Assembly (NCBI RefSeq): GCF_026213295.1
Contig: NC_079420.1
Location: 18,030,312 to 18,094,311, forward strand
DNA: 64,000 bases
Origin: Gadus chalcogrammus
Lineage: Eukaryota > Chordata > Actinopteri > Gadiformes > Gadidae
Direction of reading: 5' to 3'
A program made the position numbers and the translations under genes. Below, in pieces: positions 18,154 through 42,519 of the stretch (position 1 is the stretch's first letter; every line of letters begins with the position of its first letter). The notes beneath the pieces are model-generated. The model was not told the origin of the DNA, did not search any database, and worked only from the letters and a program-made list of their open reading frames with translations.

Positions 18154-21100
18154 AAATTAGCCACACACACACACACTGAACATAGCCACACACACATGCA
18201 CACACACTGAACATAGCCGAAAACACACACACACACATAATAATAATAATAATGGATTGAATTTATATAGCGCTTTTCTAGACACTCAAAGACGCTTTAC
18301 AATGAAGGTGGGACCTCACAAACCACCACCAGTGTGTAGGACCCACTTGGGTGATGCACGGCAGCCAATCTGCGCCAGAATGCTCACCACACAGCAACTT
18401 GAGGTGGAGAGTGAGGGAATTAATGAGTCAGCCTATTACACCGGAGGATGATTAGGGGGCCAGATTGAATGAGCCTGATTGGGCCAGAACACCGGGGAAA
18501 CCCCTACTCTTTGCGATAAGTGCCCTGGGATCTTTTATGACCTCAGTGAGTCAGGACCTCGGTTTTACGTCTCCTCCGAAGGACGGCACCTTCCGCAGCA
18601 CAGTGTCCCCGTCACTGCACTGGGGCATCGGGATTGATGTTAAGGCCAGAGGGAAGAGTGCCACCTATTGGCCACCACCTGACACCACCCGACACCACTT
18701 ACAGCACCTGGTATTCCCAGGCGGTCTCCCATCCAAGTACTAACCCGGCCCGACCATGCTTAGCTTCCGAGATCAGACGAGATCGGGCGTGTCCATGGTG
18801 GTAAGGCTGACACACACACACACACACTCACACGCACACGCGCGCGCAACACGCGCGCGCACACACACACGCGCAACACACACACGTTCAACACACACAC
18901 ACGCAACACACACACGCGCAACACACACACGCAACACACACACACGCAACACACACACACAATCGTTGCGTTTCATTTTCTGACGTGTGTGTGATCTAGG
19001 CAGGAGTACCAGCGGTGGGCCTGCATGGAGTGCTACCTCTCTGGTCCTGTGGAGCAGGGGGGCTGTGGAGGGGACATGAGATCTCTGTGCACCCTCATAC
19101 TCAACGCCATCATGGACCAGCAAGAAGGGTCCCCTCAGGACCTCCTCTCCAACAGGTCCTGAAAGTAGCCATTCAATTCAATCAGTAAAAGGGTTTTGCG
19201 TCAATGTGGTTACTGCTTACAATTCTTTTTTTTGTCTTTGAGAGAACACAAGAACTAAAACCTCATTCTACTTCTGGATAAAATACGATTGTCTTTATTA
19301 ATCCGAACAGGAAATTCAGGACCATTTGTACGCTGATAAATCAGAATATTATGAACCGTTCAAACTAAATCTGCAGATGATAAGTCTGGAGGTTTTTAAA
19401 CAAGAGAGTTAAACAATCTTAAAACAGTGGATGGATGGACATTGTCGGCAAGTTCCTATACAGTATGGACATACAGTATAGGAACTTAAATTAGGGAACC
19501 TTTTCTGAAGGCCAATGTGTTTGGCTCAATGTTTCCTACAGAAGCCTGGGGAGAAGTGGCCCAAGACTTCAAGATACAGGCACATGTCTACCAGACATCC
19601 TATCTCGATTACAGGTCTGTGTTTGCATACATTTGTAAAAGTAAAAAAAAAAATCACTTAAGTGCAACATTTGCATCATAAGCTGCGTGTTTAGAATGTA
19701 GAATGTCCTTCTCCTGCTTATCTTGTACTCTATCGCCCAATCCCATTTCTACCCCCTTACCCCTCCCACCTTGTTTTGAAGGGGTAAGGGGAAGGGGGGA
19801 GGGGTAAGGGGTAGAAATGGGATTGGGCCTATGTTGAGGTGCAGCTTTTGATGCCCTCATGGAACCATTTTCCTTAGGCATCCTTAACAAGCTGTGGAGC
19901 AATGAACTATTATTTTACTGTCACATGATTATAAGAAATATCCATACTCCAGGACCTACCTCCCATCTCACAATGTATCAGTCGTTTTGGGGTTTTCTAC
20001 TCACTTAGATATTATTGTGTTTTTCCAGGAGTTGGTTTATGAGATGCAACTGAGCGGTCATAGAGGCAGGGAGGAGGTACGTCAGCTCCTCTTTGAGCTG
20101 CTCTCCGTGAGGTGCTCCTCCTCTGACTCACAGGGCATCGGCAGAGAGCTACGCCTGCAGCAAACATTACACGCATGGAATAGGTACATATTCACACTCG
20201 ACCCTGTTCACCGCTCAATACCCTGTCATCCAGCACACTATTGAACTGGCTCAGGTCACATTCACAAAACAGGAACTACTTTGTCTCCATTTGTAACTGT
20301 GTATCTGAACTAACTAACGTTCCGTGTGGAGTTAGTACCCAAGAGTACAATCCTAGGTCCATCTTTATTCAACCTCTACATGATCCCTCTACAACTAATG
20401 ATCCAAGATAACAACATTGGTAACCATTGTTATGCGAACGTTAAGTAATTCCATCTTTGTGTTATTATGGATTACGATAAAATTGTCAACACCCACTAGT
20501 TGGTGATAACATTGACCAACTATCACTTAAGCACTGACTAAGAGGACTCGTGTCTAATCAAGACTTTGAAAAACGTGGGATCTTTCCAGGTCTTTTTCAG
20601 AAGCAGCTTATAGAGTTCTAAAAATTACCTCTTTTTTTTTTACACATTACACCAATTCTAGAATTCCTGAATTGGCTCCCAGTATGTCAGAGGATTCATT
20701 TCAAAACGGTTAAGGTCAAAGTATATTACTGAAATGATGCTATTCAACACATAGCTACACTAAACTTCCTAAAGATCTGAAAATTGCCTCAACTCTGACT
20801 ACATTTAAAGCAAGGTTAAAAACTTTAACCTTGTATGACATGTTTTATTGTATGGCATGTTTTATCTGAAGCCCATGGAGTCTTCCTTGTTTATGAAATG
20901 TGCTAGATAATAAAGTTGACTCGACTTGACTTTGTGTCACAGAGTTCTCCTAGCCCTCCCAGCGGAGTTGTTGGTTGTTGCAGTGAGGAACGCAGACCAG
21001 AGATGGACTCTGAACTTCCACAGTTGCATAGAGCATGTCAACCAGTATCAGGTGAGCAGATGCACTACTTGATGAGCTGTGATGTTTAGTCAGATCTGCT

Positions 21101-21849
21101 TCAGGTGTTGTTTATGTATAAAATATGCAGTTGCACACATACCATTAGCATAGAAACTAATAACCTTCATGTGTGTGTGTGCGCGTGTGTGTGTGTGTGT
21201 GCGTGCGTGTGTGTTCCCCCTGCTTTCCTTCGGGTCTGCGTGTGTGCATCAGAGGAGGCTGTGCTCTCCGGCTGCAGTGCTGCCCTACCATGTCACGTCA
21301 CACCTTCTGAGGGTGAGAACCCAGATCGCCCGTCTACACTGCCCCACACACATCTCTCTGCTCCCATCCTTCAGTACTGACGTAACCCCCCCCCCCCCCC
21401 CCCAGGGTATGCTGAGCGCCAGTGCGCGGTGTGCCAGCTCCTCCACGGAGGTCAACAGGGCGTGGTCTGAGGTCCCCCTGCGCTGTCCTCTGCTTCTCGT
21501 CTCCACCGTGGTACACAGACGTTGATGTGAACTATAAGCTCCAAACAATATCCTATAGTTAATGATGAGCCTACCCTGTCCTGGTATAACTAGAGAGTCC
21601 TTTAGATCTTTAGCATCTATTTCAACACAGCCTGGACAACAGCTTTCCATTTCGTTATTTCATTTTATTATGATGAAATTATCTATATCTATTATCTATA
21701 CAAAATATATATTCCACTGCAGTATGTTGCATACAACTTCTTGACTCTTGAATTTGGCGTGACGTCCCACATCTCACTTCCTGCTTCAAAAGGTGGTGGA
21801 AGTCATTGTGGTCATTCCGATCAATTACTCTTAAACTGAGTGTGTGTGT

Positions 21850-21886
<37 letters not shown>

Positions 21887-23966
21887 TGTGTCTGTGTCTG
21901 TGTGTGTGTGTGTGTGTGTGTCTGTGTCTGTGTGTGTGTCCTGTACAGCACTGGTGGAGTCGACTGTCACCTATGCTGACATCTGTGTGGCAGCGTCTCC
22001 GTGATGAAGACCCGCTGCCAGAGCTGCTGAAGACCATCCCTGACTGTCTGCACTGGGCCCTCGTGTAACCATTTTCCTTTAATCATCCTTAAAAAACTGT
22101 GGAGCAATGTCCTATTCTTTTACTGTCGCATGATTGTAAGAAATATCAATACTCCAGGACATACGTACCTCTTACCTCACAGTGTATCGTAGGTCTTGAT
22201 TTAGACTCACACAGACAAGAATTGTCATTTTCTAGTTTGGGCTTTTATGGTTTGTTAGTTTCCCGGATCAGACTTAAGATCAATATCTAAAGTCTTATTG
22301 GCAGGCGAGCTCAATATGGGGGAACAGGGCATCATGTTAGGATCTGTAAGCGTGATATTGGTGAATACAATCTCGGCCAGCAGTAATAAACTGTTCAAAT
22401 TGTCTGTAAAGATTTCAAATCAACACTGTGTAGTCTGGCCGCTGCAGAAAGACTTATAAATCCCCTTCTGAAAGCTTCATCCTCTCCCGCAAATCCGGTT
22501 TCTTTTGTTGAACAGCTTCCTTAACGAAACACCCAACACGGCGTGACTCCTCTGAGATTAATAGTAGTAATGTGGAAGAAACAATATGCATTGTGAGCAG
22601 TTCAAGCTTAATGCTGCGCTGAATCATCCATCTGAACTGTGTTCATAACACTTGGGCTTTCCAGGCAATATGTTGATCCTCTTGACTTAACCATGTGTTG
22701 AATGTGTCTTCTATCTCACCATCTGCAGCTCACAGCAGGCGGCGCTGTCTCCACTGCCTGAAGCTCCAGCTCTGCTGTTGGCTGCCAGTCTGCACCTCGC
22801 CAGGGGAGGCCAGGGGGGTCTGCAAGGGAAGAAGGGGCAGGCTTTCAGGGAAACGTTGGAAACACTAGTGCAAACGAAGGACAAGCACTGCACACAGGTG
22901 GGAAAGAACTGCTTTTACCTGTCACTCTGCCTGGGCCATGTTGCAAGCCATAGGGGACTATGGCTGTGTTCCACTTGGGTGGAACACAGCTGAACACAAA
23001 TTATTAAGGGTTTAAATGAGGGTCTTGCTATGGCTGAACTACTGAAAGCCCAGCGCCTTCAGCTGCCTAAAGACCTAGGTCCACTTACAAGACAGTGAGC
23101 GCCAAGAAGAGGTCTAAAGCAGGAATTACATTGGATGCAGATTTGAGAGGTGGAGAGGGTTGAAGTTGGACTGCGAGGTGGTCACATCACCCTGTGGCAG
23201 CTCATTTGCATACAAAAGAGTATATGCCGACCAAGTTTTTTTGAATATAACTGTTGAATATAAAAAACACTACGATTCTGGGTGCGGAAATAATTGTCCT
23301 TTATTGTTCACTTATTTAACAGTGCTTTGGGGATGAATGGTGCACTTTATAGGAAACAAGATTTAATCTGGCAAATTCTTTAAAAGCCCTACAAAATTGT
23401 GACTTCCCATATGGATCTAAATAGGTCACAAGTGAAACCATTTGAGCATGGCAGTAGTGGTGGTCTGACCTTGTGTCTGTGTTATCTTTTGTTCTATGTC
23501 ATGTAATGACGTTGAGTGTCATTTTGTTTACCAGATGAATGAATACTAGCTTTGAAACCTCTCCCCCCCTATCTCTGAACAAGCATAAAGCTTAAATATT
23601 GATTTTTGGTTTGTTTTTGACAAATGTTGTGACTCAATTCCAGTTCGACCTAACCTTGTGTGTGTGAGTGTGTGTGTTTCAAACCTTAAACCTCTCGATA
23701 TATCAATGCTATGATTTCATTCCAGGTGTTGGTCTTTCTACTTTTCCTCTGTGTGACCGACACTCTGGCAACAGTTCTCTACCCCGAGGTAATGCCCTGA
23801 TGAACACAAAAACTGAAACTAATGGGTGTCTCAAGCTCTCACACAAACACTGGCCTTCAGCGAAAATGTATACAATAAGGCAAACTTTACAAATATGATA
23901 GATTTAAGTTTGGCGACCTGATACACTCTATTGACGAGCCTACCAGTATACGTGCATCAATACACA

Positions 23967-24043
<77 letters not shown>

Positions 24044-25251
24044 ATGTGTGTGAGTGTGTAACACGTAACTAACTACCGGTAGTCATAAAAAACATAATTC
24101 AAAAAATGTGAACTAGTTGATCCCCTTGTGCTGTTTGTGCATAGGAGTCCGGCAGGCTGGGGTCCAGGGAGATGTGCACCGACCTCCTGACGGTGCTCGT
24201 GGACTCTCAGGACTGGCATCTTATATTCAAGATTCAGCCAGCCGGTACACTGAACTGCCTGCCTCTGTCCTCCCAGGCACTTAGAGACACAGTCCAAATT
24301 CATAGTATTAACTCGTCTGGCGATGGGAACCGGAAGCTGTGGCAAGACTTTATCTTCGCTGAATGATCGTTCAGTTAGAACTCTTCTACATCTTTGTGCT
24401 TTTATCTTTAAATCACTGACATACACACTCACTGATCCCCCCCCCCCCCCCCCCCCCCCCCTTACTAGATCAAGGTCCTTACCAGGCTGTTACCATGGCA
24501 ACGCTGGATGAGTACACACGACTGAGGTCATTTGCATTCTACAGGTGCTTATCTTTTTCCTCATGTCACCACATTTCCACAGCAGTGAGACAGCAAAATA
24601 GAAAAAATGTAATGTTTGTGTTTTGTTGATTATGTTGTAAGAAGGCAAAATGCAGACCATGGGAATATGTTTATTCCTCCAGCGTGCTGCTGGAGCAGAG
24701 CCCTGAGCTGCTGAAGAGGGCCGTCTTGTGTCCGGGCTTCCTCCACACTGCCGTCCTCTGCTATGCCTACCTGTTTAAACTCTTCCTGGATGGACACACA
24801 CCCAATCTACTGGCTGAGCCCCATATCAATCAGGTGAGGGGCTATGGATTTAAACGTATTGTATACAGTGGGTTTTAACTGTGCATCAACTCACAGCTTT
24901 CTCTACCACAGCGGGACAGAACTGATAGATGATGATGGATGTGTATCTTGTTGTCAGATGGAGCCTTCGCAGATCTTGGACCAAGCCCGGCAGTTTTTAT
25001 TGAGGACCATATCCCAGACCCGCCCAACTGCTCTCTCCTCCTCCCAATATAGCCAGGTAGATTATGTCACAAGCAATGTGATGCGTGAAGCGGTGCATCT
25101 GTATTTCTAAACTGGACCTACAAACATGCGTCCCCCTGATGCGTTGCAGCTGGAGTCCCTGTGTGCGGAGCTGGACCCGGAGGTGGCTGCAGCCCTCTCC
25201 ACACACCTCGGCCCCGCCGGGCTCAGCCAAGAGATGGACTTCCTGCTCTGA
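15756..25251 (+). CDS. fanca: Fanconi anemia complementation group A, C-terminal 17 exons
   Basis: Seventeen phase-consistent exons: 15756-15852, 16632-16895, 17912-17985, 19000-19155, 19542-19614, 20029-20183, 20943-21051, 21253-21312, 21406-21510, 21949-22064, 22729-22897, 23726-23788, 24145-24244, 24469-24544, 24683-24833, 24958-25056, 25150-25251. They encode about 655 residues and a stop. Landmarks parallel human FANCA from roughly residue 870 to the end: TGLVKK (human PGLIKK), GGCGGDMRSLCTLILNAIMD, ILSRLQ, SAS..CPLLLVSTV, VLVFLLFLC, SFAFY, and a C-terminus ending LSQEMDFLL. FANCA is the scaffold of the Fanconi core complex, which ubiquitinates FANCD2/FANCI in nuclear interstrand-crosslink repair. 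The first exon has a good splice acceptor, so it is internal. The N-terminal ~850 residues are not found upstream, where OR genes and transposons lie. Several introns hold transposons. Confidence 0.93.
16290..16580. mobile_element. Foldback MITE in a fanca intron
   Basis: Long inverted repeats: the left arm (about 16290-16352: agtttccagtccattgtcct, tagaccatagag, atgcaatgttcaat) is the reverse complement of the right arm (about 16510-16580: attgaacattgcat, tctatggtttattt, caacggactagaaact), with a few mismatches and an insertion in the right arm. The interior has no open frame. The fragment gttgaacattgcatcttg also appears at 15919, just after the first fanca exon. Confidence 0.7.
18061..18150. 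repeat. (CA)n microsatellite, ~45 units
   Basis: A pure CA run, with shorter CA tracts continuing to 18236. It lies in the fanca intron that also holds the SINE. Long HTHT or VCVC frames here are repeat artefacts. Confidence 0.95.
18239..18810 (-). mobile_element. 5S-rRNA-derived SINE (SINE3-like), full length
   Basis: On the minus strand the element starts with a 5S rRNA-like head (18810 down to 18699), including cggaagctaagcatggtcgg, ttagtacttggatgggagac and ctgggaataccaggtgctg. A ~440-bp body follows and ends in cgtctttgagtgtctagaaa, agcgctatataaat and an (ATT)n tail at 18239-18252. This is the layout of fish SINEs derived from 5S rRNA and mobilised by LINEs. CA repeats flank both sides, so it landed inside a CA microsatellite in a fanca intron, antisense to the gene. 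Confidence 0.88.
18720..18766 (-). promoter_or_regulatory. Internal 5S-type RNA polymerase III control region
   Basis: Within the SINE head, the 5S gene's A box (aagctaagcatggtcgggcc, 18747-18766) and C box (acttggatgggagaccgcc, 18720-18738) are nearly intact. In 5S genes these bind TFIIIA/TFIIIC. They could drive antisense pol III transcription from within fanca. Activity is inferred. Confidence 0.6.
18806..18961. repeat. Imperfect CA/CG-rich dinucleotide tract
   Basis: Alternating CA, CG and AACA units (cacgcacacgcgcgcgcaac and similar) immediately follow the SINE head and end ~40 bp before the fanca exon at 19000. Alternating purine-pyrimidine sequence of this kind can form Z-DNA. No coding content. 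Confidence 0.85.
19735..19828. mobile_element. Small hairpin MITE with G-quadruplex potential
   Basis: The arms gcccaatcccatttctaccc (19735 on) and gggtagaaatgggattgggc (to 19828) are near-perfect inverted repeats of about 32 bp with one indel. The centre of the plus strand has five G-runs (about 19781-19812: ggggtaagggg, aa, gggggg, a, ggggtaagggg), a strong quadruplex motif. It lies in a fanca intron. No TSD was assigned with confidence. Confidence 0.7.
19865..19985 (+). repeat. Intronic direct repeat, copy 1
   Basis: Matches 22066-22195: aaccattttcctt, catcctta, ctgtggagcaatg, catgatt-taagaaatat, actccaggac, then c-ca-tgtatc. About 120 bp and clearly homologous. Copy 2 abuts a splice donor; this copy is in mid-intron. 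Confidence 0.8.
20325..20935 (+). mobile_element. Decayed LINE fragment in fanca intron
   Basis: A worn RT segment reads as GSILGPSLFNLYMIPLQL, then a degraded CYAND (functional elements have CYADD), then LAPSMSEDSF and LPKDLKIAS further on. It ends in the typical fish LINE 3' end taataaagttgactcgactt. There are many stops and shifts, so it is inactive. It sits just before the fanca exon at 20943, which has its own acceptor (tttgtgtcacag). Confidence 0.65.
21838..21940. repeat. (GT)n microsatellite before a fanca exon
   Basis: GT with TCTG interruptions ends 8 bp before the exon at 21949 (tgtcctgtacag). The polypyrimidine tract of the acceptor is largely replaced by this repeat. Confidence 0.9.
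22066..22195 (+). repeat. Intronic direct repeat, copy 2, abutting a splice donor
   Basis: Homologous to 19865-19985 but begins exactly at the fanca donor after exon 21949-22064 (GT, then aaccattttcc). The donor GT itself is at the repeat edge. Confidence 0.8.
23968..24034. repeat. (TA)n microsatellite
   Basis: About 33 TA units flanked by tgtgtg on both sides, in the fanca intron between exons 23726-23788 and 24145-24244. It can extrude as a cruciform. Confidence 0.95.
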
Positions 25252-25551
25252 CTCACTGGGAGGACCTTTGACCCGTGAGGCCGACAAGAAACCTCCCACC
25301 CCATCTTCAATTCACACTTTGGTGTTCTTGGACATGGTGTTTTGGGGGATGTCATTTTGGCGTAGTTTTAACGATGTAGTTTCAGTGCTTATATTTATGG
25401 TCTTAGAAACAGACTGCTGCTGGAACATACATCAGTAACCCCTCTAAACATCAGGCAGCCCATGAACCACACACACATGACTTATAAAGTCTGTATTATA
25501 CATTTGCATCTGCCATTGCACGGTTTACATTATATAGTTGAAATCATTTGT

Positions 25552-25557
25552 TTTATT
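25552..25557 (-). terminator. Putative znf276 poly(A) signal
   Basis: tttatt on the plus strand is AATAAA on the minus strand. It is the only canonical hexamer I see between the znf276 stop (26482) and fanca. Its use would give a ~930-bp 3' UTR reaching the fanca 3' end. Confidence 0.4.
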
Positions 25558-25571
25558 CCTCAGAATAACTC

Positions 25572-25577
25572 AATAAA
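25572..25577 (+). terminator. Putative fanca poly(A) signal
   Basis: AATAAA 321 bp after the fanca stop codon, the first canonical hexamer downstream. Fourteen bases separate it from the opposing znf276 signal. Confidence 0.5.
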
Positions 25578-26481
25578 ACCATCTTACGCAAGAGGTTCAT
25601 GTTTCTACGAGTAGACACAGTCCATGGAGCCGTCTGGAAGAACGGGTTGGCAACAATGAATAATTGAATAAATGGTTTCAAATGTAGGAATTGGATGGTG
25701 TATTAGTAATGGAGAATAAATTATTGTTTCAAAGCTAAAAAGTTAAGAATCAAGAGGATTTGTGGAAAAAGTATAGCCATCCGTCAGCTATTCGTTAAAT
25801 GTGTTGTGAAAATATGCCTTTCAAGTTGACTGCGCCGGCTTCTGTATGAGACTTAAGGATTTAGTCCACTACCAGCTCATTACGGAATCCATCCTGCCCG
25901 TCAATCAAAGGTGTGTGAAATGCAAGACTTCAGAATGTCGGAGAAACGTAGGGGAACATTTTCTGTTTGATAGTTCTAATATCACTCTGCTGCTCTCTGT
26001 ACAACTCCCAAATCAAAGCTACAGCAGCTTTAAATGTCAGTGGTGCTCTTTAAGGAATAAATGTGTATTCAATATGCATAGTGCTTAAATGAGACCATAA
26101 CTCCCATAACGATTACAGTTCCGGTTTTGATGGCCAGCAAGGACAAAACTATGCTTCAGCTAGTAACCTTTACTCTCCTTGGAGCTCCAGGCTTTAGTTT
26201 TTACCCTTCTTCAACCTGTCCTACATATCAAAATGGGGATATGATGACTTTTCTTCTACTGTTTACACCCTGTTTAGCTGCTTAGATGGTTTTCTTTAAA
26301 TCATTGTTGGCATCAGTTTGTCAATCAGGATGGTCTGATATTGTAAACAAGGAGAACATGGCGTATCCCTCCGAGATCAGAACCCATGTAAACACAGTGT
26401 CTTTGTCCACAAAGGAAAGGGACCCACGGCCCCCCGAACAAATCCCTGAAGCTGTCGGGGCAGACGGTTGTTGCTCCAGGG

Positions 26482-30820
<4,339 letters not shown>

Positions 30821-31547
30821 GACTATTATTTCCAGAATAGTTAAACAAACAACAAATCTCGGATATAAAAATGCAAAACAGGATCATCTGTGGTACGTAT
30901 AGTAGCTATCTTAACCAGAACAGGTCTAGTTACCTTTGCAAATTAAATGGACTTGCGAGTAAACGTTCGTCCTTAAAACGTTACGGTGCAGTATCAAACC
31001 AAACTTAAATGCGCGTAGTTTTCGTAAACTCTAGCCAAGTAGAAATCTGGATTTGCAACGTTTGAAATCAGCTCCCAGATGTAAACATTGAAACCCGGAA
31101 GTTGTATGTACTTCAGGGACTAAAAGCTAGACAGCGCCACCCGTGCCAGAAAACTAAATTATTCGCGATAGATATATTTATATAGATAAGTCATTTAAAA
31201 TAAATAAATAATAATCATAGAATGCGTTGTTAACACATAAAGATTGAAATAAATAACGACGAATGTGCATTGCTCAACTTCTCTTTAAATGAATTTGATA
31301 AATGAATAAACGATCGACAATTGATATGTCGGTACATTCGCTCAATAAGCCTTTGCCTGCTGGACTGATTGAGCGAGGGTCACTGACATATCAATTGTTA
31401 ATTTAGATTGTTAATTTAGAATTCGGTTTCATTTTCGCCCTGGTAAACGGGAACCATTCCCAACCAATGAACACCTCCCTGTACCCAAACAACCACACTG
31501 TGCAACCAACGCTACCCTGAACAACATACTTTATTTCCGGTGCAATT
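30821..31547. promoter_or_regulatory. Bidirectional promoter region, znf276/vps9d1
   Basis: 727 bp separate the two divergent start codons. ETS-family sites (GABPA/ELK type), common in bidirectional housekeeping promoters, are visible: cccggaagt at 31094-31102 and atttccggtg at about 31533-31542, just upstream of the vps9d1 ATG. No convincing TATA box. A ~16-bp inverted motif, gacatatcaattgt, appears near 31386 and as its complement near 31320. Confidence 0.6.

Positions 31548-42519
<10,972 letters not shown>

Larger units (their letters stand above)
25252..26481. other. Convergent 3' UTR space of fanca and znf276
   Basis: No gene. It holds the fanca 3' UTR on the plus strand and the znf276 3' UTR on the minus strand. 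I find the best poly(A) signals for both genes close together at 25552-25577. Confidence 0.6.

Noticed and set aside
18022..18238. Long open frames of repeating Thr-His or Cys-Val residues at the CA/GT tracts (also 28593-28947, 39521-39901, 48709-49607)
   Set aside because: They are translations of pure dinucleotide repeats, open on both strands, with no flanking coding signal.
18699..18810. A genuine 5S rRNA gene
   Set aside because: The sequence continues into a SINE body with an ATT tail and the 5S part is altered at its 5' end, so it is the head of a retroposon.
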